64,000 bases of DNA from Gnetum montanum (Eukaryota > Streptophyta > Gnetopsida > Gnetales > Gnetaceae). Every line of letters starts with the position of its first letter. The first letter of the stretch is position 1. Positions 23,701-35,130 of this stretch are shown piece after piece. The stretch covers positions 272,164 to 336,163 of the forward strand of contig MNCI01033587.1 of NCBI GenBank assembly GCA_015680685.1, in the 5' to 3' direction. The notes under the pieces were generated by a model that saw only the letters and a program-made list of their open reading frames with translations, had not been told where the DNA came from and ran no database searches. The position numbers were made by a program, and so were the translations under genes.

Positions 23701-25800
23701 TTCAAGCTTTGGCCAACAGCTTCCTATGCCTTTTGACACAAACCTATACACTATGAAACATAAACTTTGTTTATATTCTTTTATAATTTTCTTATTTCAT
23801 GTCAAGCAAATTGTGATTTCCATTTCCATTTCTACATTTAATTTTGAAACAATGATTCCATTTTCCACTTCCATTTTTTGTAGTCTATTTCCATTTACAT
23901 TTTCAATCACTCTCAAAGCCATTTTTTGAAACCAATCCTATTTTGCATTTTGTAAGTCACTGGGTGATCTATTGAACCATCTAAGGCATCTTGGATTCCA
24001 TTTTTGTAGAGGCCCTTGGGATCCATGGGTTGAGGTTGTTGCACCATATCTCTCAACTTTCCAGTGGTCAATTTTTCTAGTTATAACAAATGCTGGTATT
24101 GAAAAATCATAAATAAGATAGTAAAACTTAAAAATATTGGTATCACAAATCACTCAAAATTAGCTCCTATTCACTAAATACACCTAGATTAAAACAAGCA
24201 AACAATGTTTACACCTAGGTTTAGGTGAAAAAATTAGGTAGAGGCCCTCCTTCTAATGTTAGAAAACTATAGCAATGTAAAAATTCAAGTTGAAAATCAA
24301 ATCGATCTATGTAAAATAATTTTACCTCAAGATTCATTGGCCTCGAAAAGGTTCTAAGGTGCATTAGGTAGTCTAGTCGATCACCTAAGAACTTGAAAAT
24401 CTTTAATAGAGTGAAATAAAGAAAACCAAATGAAAAAACAAATAAGCAATGGATCCAATGCTAGACCTATAAAAACTATGACAAAAAATAAATTGCAAAC
24501 TTTGTATTAAATGTTGTGAAAATGCTATGAAATATGTATGAAATGTACATATTGATTGACTTTTATAATCTTAGAGTACAAAATAGTTCAAAGATCTCTC
24601 TAAAACTATCATCTAAGAAATGGTGTAGGTAGGTAGAATTTGTTCTTTAACTAATTTGCACATGTCTATCTTGACCAGTCTACTCTTGGAGGATAATTGT
24701 AACTAATTCTCTCTGCTTACTGGAATCAATGTTGGAAAAGAAAGCTCAAAAGGTCACAAGAATTCTTTCTATGTTAAAAAGGTCTCCAATGTGCTAAATT
24801 TTTTTTGCTTGCCCAATAAAGTTTCCAAAAATGATGTTGATTTTTTGCATAAGCTACAATTTGGTGTTTCTGTATTGATTAGGTTTTGACAAATTTCTCA
24901 AGCATTTACATAGCATTTTTTATCATTGTTATCACCAACCTTTTTGACTACATTGAATTTAATCACAACATTTTTAACAAGGTATTTGACAATTATAGGC
25001 TCAATTATACTATTATAGTATAATTCATAGCTTATTTGATATTTTATATCATCAATCATACCTTACAAAATGAAAATGTACTGGGATTTTGATAACAAAG
25101 ATCACAAAGTGAAATTTTTGAAGGGAAATCAAGGCATTTTTGTTTGCTCTTGAATCTAATCAAAATTACATGATAAAATTTGCATATAAGGTATCTCTAT
25201 TTATAATTGAAATTTTCTTTGAGGGTGTTTTAGGTATCATGTATATAAGCTATATGCTCTACTTGCTTATCATTGGGTTTTATGTAAGGAAGTTATATGC
25301 TCTACTTGATGGTCATCTATATAAAACCCTAGAAAACAAAGTAATTTGAATTGTTACACATAATGCTATGGTTTGGTTTTCTATCCCTAACTCTAGAAGG
25401 AGAGTAAAAAAAAGATAAAATAGAGATAATGACTATTGTGAAAAGGCTAGGACCATTGAGGGCACATTGTGTATTGATTTGAAAACTACATATGGAATTG
25501 CAATTATTGATATCAACAAAAAAACCATAGGCTATGATTAATCAAGGGTTTAACTTGAAGGTGGGTTCATAGGAATAATAGTAGAACAGGAACACAAGTT
25601 AGTGCTTTCACATAATCTACATGTATCAATGCTAAGTTTAAAATCCACCAAGAGCACCCTTACCAACTTAAAAGCATATAGAAAAATAATTCATTAGTCA
25701 ATATCATGTTAGCAATCATATGAATTCTTTCCATGAATCACATATTATTTTATTAGAAAAGATTCTTAGAGATTTTGAATGCCATTGCATTATACCATGT
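23701..25800. other. AT-rich intergenic stretch
   Basis: No supported gene, RNA or intact repeat. The open frame at 25140-25349 is hydrophobic, low in complexity and contains an imperfect internal repeat (TATATGCTCTACTTG twice, 25251 and 25287); I do not regard it as a gene. Confidence 0.5.
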
Positions 25801-26090
25801 ACATCATCATTATCTTAGCCTTGTTCCAACAAAATGGGATTAGCCACTTGAGTTCTTTTTCACCATTTGCCTCTATGAAGAGCTATATCTTTATTTATTT
25901 GCAAGTATTTTAAATCATCTTAAATTGTTTTTTTTCATGTCTTTTTTTATCTTCCTTTTGATGGCTTTCTTAGAATAGTGATGTAGCAACCTTTTTTTAT
26001 AAGCACATTCTTTGATCTTGGAATAGTGATGTAGTAACATTTTTTCATATAAATTCATTTTTTGATCATTTTTTGCACATGTCCAAACCA
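25801..26090 (+). mobile_element. Non-LTR element 3'-end-like fragment (RTE type?)
   Basis: 'TATCTTAGCCTTGTTCCAAC' followed by AAAATGGGATTAGCCAC matches, from memory, the tail often seen at 3' ends of plant RTE-like LINEs (AGCCTTGTTCCAACAAATGGGGTCGGC). The following T-rich sequence has two similar parts (near 25970 and 26020). No coding remnant is visible. Confidence 0.35.
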
Positions 26091-26127
26091 TCTAAGTCAT
26101 TATTCTTGTAACTTATTTAACAATGAG

Positions 26128-26300
26128 GTCTTAGCCTAGTCGTATGGCTCTTGGCCTAAGAATCCTAGGTCACAGGTTTGATTCTACTACATAGAACTAA
26201 CTTATAAACTTCGATAAAATCTTGAAGTGTACCTACATTTTACTTATTTCAAGTTTCAACAACATCCCCCACCCATTTGCGTGCGTGCCTCCAAAATAAG
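26128..26300 (+). mobile_element. tRNA-derived SINE-like fragment
   Basis: A polymerase III A-box-like TAGCCTAGTCGTATGGC (26132) and B-box-like GGTTTGATTC (26175-26184) stand about 43 bp apart, with 'CTCTTGGCCTAAGAATCC' between, a layout typical of plant tRNA-related SINEs. It does not fold as a tRNA: acceptor and anticodon stems are not apparent. The 3' end is not defined. Confidence 0.5.
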
Positions 26301-26334
26301 TACATGGATTTAGGAGCTTGAGCCTAGAAGGTCA

Positions 26335-27190
26335 AAAAATACACTTTTTAGACTATCATCTATTCTACTATATTGTATGGATGTCTTGTTTGGTGACATA
26401 GACTTAGTGTTAAACTTTGGAAAGATATTGAAAGAGTGTAAAAAACTTTTTTTCTTGATGAATTAATGGTGAAGATGTAAACACCTTACTCAATGTTATT
26501 ATGTGAATGTGATTCATTGTCTTTAGAAGCAGAACCCTTATGCCAATTTATTATATACACTCATAGGCTGCATATCTCAAGGGAAAACAAATTCTTTAAA
26601 GTAGTTCCAGAGGATTCACAAGATTGTGGTTAGTATTTTTAGGGGATGCAATGGTTGAGAAAATGGAACATCTTATGGGAGGACATGTAACAAAATCTTA
26701 AGCATATTCACCAACTAGTCGAGGAGAAGGTTTTAATATAGATGTGGTCTAATGTGAAAAAAAAAACAGTAATTTACACCATATTAGATCTAATAAACTA
26801 GATGTAGAAGTCACTATCTCTTAGCTACTATTCCCATAAGTATTAGAATGCTATTAGTAGGCTTCACTTAAGTTCTCATCATCTTAGAATTGAAAGTAGA
26901 AAATAGATTCAAATACCTCAAGAAGAGTGTGTTTGTAAGTTCTATAGATCTAGAGCCCTTGAATATGAGTTACATGTGTTTCTTTCTTGTGTTGTGACTA
27001 CCTATTTGAGACAACATTACAGTGTTACAATAAAAATGTTGTATGATTTATTTTTTATGCCCCCATTGGTGCTTGATCAATTTGTAGAGTATATTTATTT
27101 TTCATGAAAATGTAATATCTGTCCAATAGATCCAGTGAGTCTCAGGATGTAATAAAACTTCCTTTCATTTCACTTTAGAAGCAATATTTT
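26335..27190 (+). pseudogene. LINE (L1-like) C-terminal ORF2 remnant
   Basis: In shifting frames the + strand reads 'LLYCMDVLFGD', then 'TPYSMLLCECDSLSLEAEPL', 'YTHRLH', and later 'ESRKWIQIPQEECVCKFYRS' followed by 'EYELHVFLSC'. These match the end of plant LINE RT proteins: L-L-Y-G-x-E-x-W-G, Q-T-P-Y-x-L-L-L-x-E-x-G-x-x-P-I-E, and a C-terminal C-K-x-C...E-x-H-x-x-x-x-C zinc knuckle. Frameshifts and stops show it is dead; the 5' part is missing. It ends about 650 bp before the NLR gene. Confidence 0.7.
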
Positions 27191-27541
27191 CTCAAGCTAT
27201 GTCTACCATCATAATACTCACTACAAATAATAGGTACCAAAAGATTTGATTTTCTATTTCCTTTATTAATTCATCCATAATAATAATAGATAAATAAAGA
27301 CTGTAACTAAAAATTCAAATATTGTACCATACAAATTGATATAATTAATTCTAGGCAATCAAGGTTTGTGTCTATTACACATTTATACATACCTGAACGC
27401 ACGCACACAGCCAAGTATAACTGTTTCATACAATTTTTATGTCCACAAGGGGGGATTTCGTGGACTGACCATGATACCATATTGATGACTTTAATATCAT
27501 TTTCTATTTCTGTTTTGATGCAGTTATTCCAAGTCAAGTCA

Positions 27542-27690
27542 ATGTGTGGCCCTTTCCTTAAATCCACGCTAAAAAATCTTCTTTCCAGGCATTTCCTGGA
27601 AATTTCTTGTCAGGGAAGATGTGTGGCCCTTTCATTAAATGCACACTGAAAAACCCTCTTTCCAGGCATATCCTGATATTTCTTGCAGCA
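27542..27690 (+). repeat. 77-bp tandem duplication upstream of the NLR gene
   Basis: ATGTGTGGCCCTTTC starts at 27542 and again at 27619. Both copies continue with a TTAAAT-CACxCT block, 'CTTTCCAGGCAT' and 'CCTG-A-ATTTCTTG'. The second copy ends about 150 bp before the NLR start codon, so it lies in the promoter or 5' leader. Each copy contains a CTTTCCAG that could act as a splice acceptor. Confidence 0.85.
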
Positions 27691-27839
27691 GTCATGTGCA
27701 TGAATGAGGCTGTCTTTGATCAAGAGATATTCAGCACCTCAGTTTTTCACGTAGCCTTCCCTGGAGTCCTGAGCACTACTCCACTCTGTTGTGAGTGTTT
27801 TTCTATCTGCAGTTGGATTTGCTTGCACCCTGTTTCAGT

Positions 27840-30800
27840 ATGACATCTACTGTAGGATTGCTGGGAGTAACTGTAGCAGCGGTAGCTGTAGAACATACGC
27901 TGGTCGTAGTTAGATCAGCTGCACAGAGGATTGAGAACATGCGTGAAGAAGACTCCTCTATCTTCCACTTCTCAGAGTATGCTCAGCAGTTGCAGCAGAA
28001 GCTAAAACGTCTCGAGTTATACCTTCAAGATGCAGACAGAGCTTCTCAGTCCGAAGAACCAGAGCCAATTAAGCAGTGGATCAGAGACCTGGCGGCCGCG
28101 GCCGCGGACTCTCGTGATATTGTGGCCTTATGCACAATCCCCAACCAAGAACGCCTACGGGACGGTTTGTTTCCAGGTTCTTCATTTGTCCGTTGCAGTT
28201 CATCTTGTTTTGCTAGCCCTGTTAGAAATTTGATATCGATGTGCGCTCGATATTTAGAGATCATAAATATAAATTCCACGTTGAATGACTTAGAAGGTAG
28301 GGCAACTGCACTTAAGCTACAAAAAAAACCTACCATCCAACAGCCTGGTCCTTCTACTTCAACTCCTGCTGATCCTCCTCCAGATAGTTGGAGAACAGCC
28401 AGTCTTGTTTTCGATCAAGATAATTTATTTGATGAGGGTGCCTGGGATTCTACGGTGGATGAGATTCTGAATATGTTGAGCTCTAACACAGCTGTTGCAG
28501 TAGTTGGCACGTTGGGAAGCGGTAAGACCCGACTTCTCGAACATGTGTCCAACTCGATGCCGCATTTAAAACGTATTTGGATTTGTCATTCGGAAACCTA
28601 CACAGTTAAGCGGCTGCAGGTTGATATTCTGAAAATTTTAGGGGTTAATTATCCGAAAATTTTAGGGGTTAATAAATATATTTCAATCAATTGGTCTCTT
28701 CAGAAATTCATTTATAAATTCTTCAAGCACAGACCATATCTTTTGGTGTTGGACAATGTATGCAATTTATCAAGAAATGGGAGATCTGACAGTCCAGGTA
28801 TGTTTGGGATGGACATGTTAAGAGAAGTTGGGCTGCCCATACGTAACGACTGCAAGGTTTTGCTTTCCACCAGAAGTTATGATGTGGCTTCTGCTTTTGG
28901 AGCCTCCATCTATTCCATGCCCCTGTTGTCACCACGGAAGAGTGAGCGTTTGTTTCTAAAGCATTTGTTCCCTCATTGTCATATACAAGGGAGGCTTCCT
29001 ACCCCTGATCAGCAGGAATTGATTAGTGAGGTATTGCACAAGTGTGTTGGTTTGCCATTAGCACTCATTAGCATTGCAGGAATATTAAAACATAAGAATC
29101 CTCAGCATTGGCGGTCCACCTTGGAGCATTGGAGGTCCTCAACCTCATCATCAGGGATAGAAATTGAGAGGCAGGGTGACAATCATATAGAACAGGTAAT
29201 AGTTTCTTGTACATTTTAAAGTGCACCGCCATGACAGGTTGCTCAAGGAATTTTTTTAAATGTAGTTTATTTCAAAGGCATTTTCAATTTTAAATTGATT
29301 GTACAGATAAAAAATGCTTTCAAACAGGCACTGACTGCTTCAAATTCTATCCCTGCAGTTATCATCATCTTTGTCTGATACTGATTATAATCCCGAAGCT
29401 GCCCTGTTGACAGCCATCGGACTGAGCTTCAATTCTCTTGAATACCAGGTGAAAGCCTGTTTTGGGTTGCTGGGTATCTTTGCGGAGGATGAAAAAATAT
29501 ATAGTGAGAAGCTGATTGGTATGTGGAAGGCTGAAGAGCTGGTGTCTAGCCATCAGGAAGGTCTTGCCATGTTAATGTACCTGTCAAACAGAGGCTTAGT
29601 ACAGCTGTTGCAGACAGAGGAATTCCATGGTGGAAGATACATTGTGAAGGTACCGGGTATACAGCATGCTTTAGCTGTGAGCATATTTGTAGAAAGAGGA
29701 GGTCAAGGAGATATTTTTGATTCTTCGGAAGACGAATGGGAAGCAATTTCAAGATTTGCTTTATCCAAAGCTAGCGCTGCACACAGTCGCAGAAAACTCA
29801 AAATGAAAGATATGGAAAGAATTTTTTTTTCCTACCATAAGGTTGCATACATTCCCAGCACATTCAAATGTCCTCGGTCTGTCTGTGCGTTGCGGCTGAA
29901 TAGGAATTGGGCACTCGAAAAGATCCCTGGCAAAGTTTTAGGCAATGCAACTTCTCTCCGGACTTTGGACCTGAGCAATACTAGATTAGATGAGTTCCCA
30001 GATTCTGTAAACAAGCTGAAATTCTTGAAGTTTCTTGACATATCAGAGAACTCTATTAGTGTATTGCCACAAGGCCTGCAATATCTCAAACTGCTCGAGT
30101 ATCTCTATGTACCTAAAATTGCAAAAGTTCCATTCTGGATTGCAGAACTACAGCAGCTGACTCACTTCTGTGCCCAGGAAGATTGTGTAGAGAATACAAC
30201 CCCTGTCTACTTCCATGAATTTGGTAAGAAAATGGAATGCATAGAGGTGGTGAGGAATATTCCAATACCTGTGGGTTGGCAACCATTGAAAAATCATACT
30301 GAGTTTTGGTCATGGAGCGATATTTCCAAAGTTTCACAACTGCGAGAGGCAACCCTTGTGATTTATAAATTCCCCGGTAACTTCACTCCTCCAAGCGGCC
30401 TTAACACGTTGTCATTAATGCTAAAACCGTTTTCCTCACCCATAACCATGCCGAATGAGTGGCCAATGGTGGACAGACTTGAATCTTTGCATTTAAGGAA
30501 CATTGACCTTCCCAGGGAAGTTTCGGGTTTTCAGAGACTAAGGACTTTGTTTCTTGATATCCATGGCGCTTTTCCAGTGGGAATAGTTGCACTTCCAGAG
30601 CTGCGGTGTCTTAAATTACGAAACAGACACCTGACTCTGTTACGCGCAGGGGCATTTTCCGAGGAACTACCACAAGGGTATGGAGATGCAGGGGCATTTC
30701 CGAAGCTGCATACTCTTGTGCTAACACATCTGACAAGTTTGCTGAGGCTGCCCAGGATTGAGGAAGGATGCATGCCATTCCTGAAAGTATTGAAAATAGA

Positions 30801-31017
30801 AAGATGTCCTAAACTGAACGAAACACCAGGCTGGAAAGAGAAAGTTTGCACATTGGAAAGATTAGTCATATCATCGTCCAATAAATCATTGGCTGAATTG
30901 GTAAACAGTTTCCGAGATTCAACCAAAAGAGGCATCAAATATACCACGATTGATGAAGAAACACAAAGGATGATTGGTTCTTCCAGCAGAACGCCTTCTT
31001 CACCCAAGGTGCACTAA
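27840..31017 (+). CDS. CC-NB-LRR (CNL) disease-resistance-type protein, two exons
   Basis: Exon 1 is 27840-29195 and exon 2 is 29359-31017, joined in phase 0; the protein has 1004 residues. The start at 27840 is preferred to the upstream in-frame ATG at 27795 because the CC domain begins there. Residues 5-24 are hydrophobic. Residues 45-95 are an Rx-like coiled coil with 'LYLQDADRA', 'WIRDL' and D-S-R-D-I-V in place of E-D-V-I-D. NB-ARC: Walker A 'GTLGSGKT' (223-230), kinase-2 'LLVLDNV' (301-307, Asn for the second Asp), 'LLSTRS', G-L-P-L (404-407), RNBS-D 'CFGLLGIFAEDEKIY' from 486. The M-H-D site reads V-P-G (550-552). About 12 irregular leucine-rich repeats follow (about 626-970). Such proteins act as cytoplasmic or membrane-associated immune receptors; the ligand is unknown. 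No stop or frameshift; codon use is clearly coding, unlike its neighbours. Confidence 0.93.
29196..29358 (+). other. NLR intron, 163 bp
   Basis: Donor CAG|GTAATA and acceptor CCCTGCAG|TT are canonical, and removal keeps phase 0. It falls between the GLPL motif and RNBS-D of the NB-ARC domain. If retained, the frame stops at 29217-29219 after seven intron codons, giving a CC-NB fragment of about 459 residues. Confidence 0.85.
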
Positions 31018-31245
31018 TTCTGTCCACAGGCAATGATTTAATCAAACATTTTCTGTGCAATTTTCATTTGGCGTACTAGATTTTTCCAAGTTTAAGATCT
31101 TGATTTGTGTCCATTGTTTTTACTTTGAAATTTTCAATTTAATTGCCAAAGATGCCAAGTAATCAAAGGAGAGAGTACAATCAAAGACATTGTCAAATTT
31201 TCTTTCAAATAATTCTTAAACATTCTCTCAATGTCAATCGAATGT

Positions 31246-31276
31246 AATAAAATAACTGTTTCAATTTCATAATAAA
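31246..31276 (+). terminator. Candidate polyadenylation signals of the NLR gene
   Basis: AATAAAA at 31246 and AATAAAA at 31271 lie 230-255 bp after the stop codon in an AT-rich flank, a usual distance for a plant 3' end. Use of either is inferred. Confidence 0.4.
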
Positions 31277-31529
31277 AATGTATATTGCCTGGACCATTTG
31301 ATGTCTTCCAGCGACGTAATTATCTGTTCCACTTGAACTTCTATTATAAATTAGGTTAATACGAACATCATTGTTTTAACTGTGTGCAACTTAACTCTTG
31401 TGCTTTCTGATATTTGATTCCCTGTCCTGAATAGTCTACTACATGTCGTGTTTCACAGTATTGGGGTCAACACTGTAATCAATAGATAGAAGAATTTCAG
31501 GATTTTATTAATAACCTTTTTTCAGGAAC

Positions 31530-31690
31530 TGTTATTTAGAGTGCTAGTAGGGTGTTTGTTTCTAAAGTCAAAGACCTAAATTTGAACCTGGGCACAGCCA
31601 CTCTAAGAGGTTAGGTTTTCACTCATCAACCAACCCTGACTGCTTGTACAATGAGCACCACTTACTAATAACTTTTCCTCCATTGTCAAT
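31530..31690 (+). mobile_element. tRNA-derived SINE-like fragment
   Basis: An A-box-like 'TAGAGTGCTAGTAGGG' (31537) and a B-box-like AAATTTGAACCTGG (31578) are spaced as in tRNA-related SINEs, followed by 'CACAGCCACTCTAAGAGG'. It differs from the copy at 26128. It does not fold as a tRNA; the limits are approximate. Confidence 0.4.
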
Positions 31691-31983
31691 TAATTATTTG
31701 TAATGTCTTTTTTAACAAGTGAAAATAGAATCAGGAAAACAAATAAGATTGGAAGTACAATCATAATGATCATCCACCTTCTCATTTCCCAATATAGTTA
31801 ATGCATTCTTCCCTTTCAATTTTTCACTAATTTAAATAGTGCTCTTCTAAATGGCATTTTTTTTTCTACTTTGAAATCCCACCATATTAATATTTAATGG
31901 CTTCATGATCTTTTTCAGTTTTTGTTAGTAAAAATGTCAAAGATCAATGTCATTAAATGTATTGTCAAACTCTAGTAAGTTGC

Positions 31984-32513
31984 TTTACAATTTAAGTAAT
32001 TCTTTTAACTCTTCCCTTTTAATGAAAAAGTGATCTAAGTCACAATGGTTTTCTTTCTTTGAGTTATAACATATTCATTTTTTTCTTCTAAACATGTATT
32101 AAGTATAGGAGAAGAGTTGAAAATTCTGAAATTGCTTAACTAATGCCATTTCTTTCTCCAAATATGTATCTTTTGTAAATTCTCTAGTATACTCCTCTTT
32201 TCCAACATGTCCATTAGATCTCCACCAATAATAATAAGAGATTCTATATTTCAGAATTTACAATTCAGGTAATTCTTTAACTCTTCCCTTCTAATGAAAA
32301 AGTGATCTAAGTCGCAATGGTTTTCTTTCTATGTTATTTTTTCTAAACATATATTAAATATAGGGGAAAAGTTGAAAATTTTTAAATTACTTACCTAATG
32401 CCATTTCTTTCTCCAAATATATATCTTTTGTAAATTCTCTAGTATACTCATCTTTTCCAACATGTCTATTAGATCTCCACCAATAATCATAATATGTTCT
32501 ATATTTCAGAAAT
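31984..32513. repeat. 273-bp tandem duplication in the NLR 3' flank
   Basis: TTTACAATTxAxGTAATTCTTT starts at 31984 and 32257. The copies share long blocks, including 'GAAAAAGTGATCTAAGTC', 'ATGCCATTTCTTTCTCCAAA' and 'TTAGATCTCCACCAATAAT', and the second copy has small deletions. No coding content. A 16-bp duplication (TTCTCATTTATATAAGC) follows at 32533-32565. Confidence 0.9.
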
Positions 32514-34350
32514 CCTGAAGTTCTTCCTCTTCTCATTTATATAAGCTTCTCATTTATATAAGCTAAATGTGCAAAAAAGATGTTGATGATTTGCTTTTTT
32601 AATTTAGATGTCATAATCTTATAATCTTTACATTTCATACCACCAATGTTCACAGCACATTGGAAAGTTTGTTTTTGACAATGCCTTACCTATATTATGG
32701 ATCTCACTCAGTGTTTAGTCCTATGCTTTATCTAATCTCAAAGCAACATACGGATGAATATCGAACAGCTAATTATTGCATTACAAATTATTAATAATAC
32801 CTGTTTCAACCCCTGTTATGGGACTTGCCCAGTTTCTACAAGTACATCTAAGTTTTTTTTGCATGCCAAGTCGGGTCAGAAATTTTTGAACGAGTTAAAG
32901 GGGTACATATTCAAATTTTAATGAGTTAGTTTCGCTGTTCCACAAGCCTGACAAGTAAATCCCCGTGTATGACTCGCAGAGTTCGTGTCTGGTAAGGCTG
33001 GTTTCAACTTCCAAAAAATATCAGATCAAGAGCAAAGAGCAGTGATCTAACTGGAACTGATGAATCACTTTAACATTCAATTAATTTAAGTTTGATAAAA
33101 GAAAAATTAATTTTAAACGCTGCTTACTAATGGGCAAAAATGATGGTTACTAAATCTGATGCCATAATCCTATCATCTTTTCATTTGATGTTTCATATAT
33201 TCATAGCACATTGCCAAGTTTGTTTGTAATCATGCCTTACTTGTGCTATGGACCGCGGTGGATCTAACTCTTATTGTTTAATGAATGTAGGAGAATCTGG
33301 GAGGTTCCTATATGAAATACTACAAAGAACTTCAGTCATTTTGCATTTAAGCATGGAATTTTTAATTTTTTTTTCCGCTGTGCACTATACATGATACCTC
33401 AGTTGCTTCCTTTAGAGACTGGTATTGACAAACGACAAGAAATCATTGCTGTTTGAATAGTTGAATTTGATCTGATTGTGAATTGCATGATTAGGAAAAC
33501 ATGTTTAAAAAATTGTGTACATGTGTGTACGTGCAACGGGCAAAGAAGATTGGCATTGGCTTGATGCATAACTGCACATGTTCTGCATTATAGTTGCAGA
33601 ACGTGTTACGATGATGCTTCGGTAGCAGAGAAAAGGTTGAACATGGTGCAATCCAAGGCTTCACCTGATTTCAAGTAGGTTTTACAATTGGAAAACATTT
33701 TCATCTCAGTAATCGTGATTTATCCTAGATTTTAATAGCACTGCCCATAGCTACTTCAAATACACTTCATGATTGATGCTGCAATTTCATTTTTAGTAAT
33801 TCTGCACTTTGTTTAAGTAATCATTTTATTTTAATGGTCTAGTTTCTTAAGGCTGACAATTAATGCAGAAAAAAATTAGTTATATCTTCCCATCATTGAA
33901 CAATGAATCATGTTTTTCTTGTTACATCTCTGGTAGTCCCTATATTTTAATTATTAATTATTAAAACATATCTCATTTTGACGCCATCTGTAGTCATATC
34001 AATGATCAATTATTAATTTTCTGAAGAATTTTGTTATAACTTCGCCCTTAATTGGCCTTGCCGTTACCTTGATTTTGGAAATTTTTTTATATTTGAGCCC
34101 TTAGTTGATTGCGTTTTGACGTTTCGGAGGGCCTAAGGTACCTAAAACATTTTATTTGTCATTAATTTATGATTAATTTTAACAAACTTTAGTCTTAAGT
34201 AGTGTTTAAATTCTCAGATTCAAATCGTACCAAGCATTTTCATAAAGGAGTCAAAGTTGGACAGTCTACAAATAATTTGGTCAAAGAGTCTAGGCTTAAA
34301 AAATTTAAATGCAAGGAAATATGCAAAGATTAACATTCATGTAATTGAAG
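32514..34350. other. NLR 3' flank, no supported gene
   Basis: AT-rich. A diverged direct repeat is visible: 32605-32705 and 33160-33262 share 'ATAATC-TAT-ATCTTT', 'CAxAGCACATTG-xAAGTTTGTTT' and 'ATGCCTTAC'. A short exon-like segment (33600-33678) after a TTGCAG acceptor is discussed under findings. No conserved protein was recognised. Confidence 0.5.
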
Positions 34351-34355
34351 GTATA

Positions 34356-35130
34356 TGATGAGCCGCGATATGGTGTCTTGCCTCATCTTCTATAAATAAG
34401 AGGCAACGCCCTTTGTTTGTTCCCAGGGAGTTAGACTTAGACCCTTAGCCAAACTCTTGCAATTTTACCATTCCAGAGTTAGAATAATTTCTGTGTGCCT
34501 GCAGTAGGAGTCATAGAGTGAGTGAACGGATCTTTATTTGAGCAAATTGTACCTGAGCACACATTTGTGTACGGTAATAAAGATGAACTTTATGATAAAC
34601 CTTGTAGCATACGGATTAAGCTAATTAGTAATTAATTATTGTTGAATGTTTAATGCTTTCCTAGTTAATTAATCTCTCTCTCAACCTTTAACTTCCTTAG
34701 TTAAGTGCACTCAGTACGACCGCTTCAAGCATGTGTTTGGTGCTTGGTAACCCAGTAACAATTAGCGTTTGGTAATCCCAGTAGCGTTGCATTGGTTCAA
34801 GATGTGTACGACAAGTGGGAACAGATACTAGTGTTAGGACAATTAGAACTTAGTTGATGAATAGTTAAAGTAAGTTAGTCACTTAGTTCTCTTCCCCTTT
34901 CCCTTATTAGCATAAGATACCAAAAAGATAAAAGTTATAAAAATCATATACCTCAAGCTTACTTAATCATACAACCGTCGCAATACAAGTAAGTTTGGGA
35001 AGACAATGATTGATTAACCCTGAGTGTTCCATTAAGGTGTGTAAGCACTTAGTTTTTGGAATTCGATCGAATCGTGCATGAGACACTCGTATTCATAGGG
35101 TTGAGTGTAGGGTTACCTCGCCACTCATCA
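34356..35130 (+). repeat. Element B 5' LTR
   Basis: The U3 is very short: TGATGAG, one CGATAT motif, then TATAAATA at 34391-34398 only 35 bp from the LTR start. An AATAAAGAT signal lies near 34577, and the shared U5 end GGTTACCTCGCCACTCATCA at 35111-35130. Confidence 0.92.

Noticed and set aside
26128-26205. Possible tRNA gene (A-box and B-box present)
   Set aside because: No acceptor stem or anticodon arm can be formed; spacing and flanks fit a tRNA-derived SINE better.
30531-31007. Minus-strand open frame of 158 codons
   Set aside because: It lies entirely opposite the LRR-coding exon of the NLR gene; composition is that of a reverse complement shadow.
34329-34355. True left end of the element B 5' LTR at 34329 rather than 34356
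   Set aside because: TGATGAG at 34356 matches the LTR start of A, C and D, and GTATA flanks both ends; the alternative is kept open in the 71-bp unit finding.
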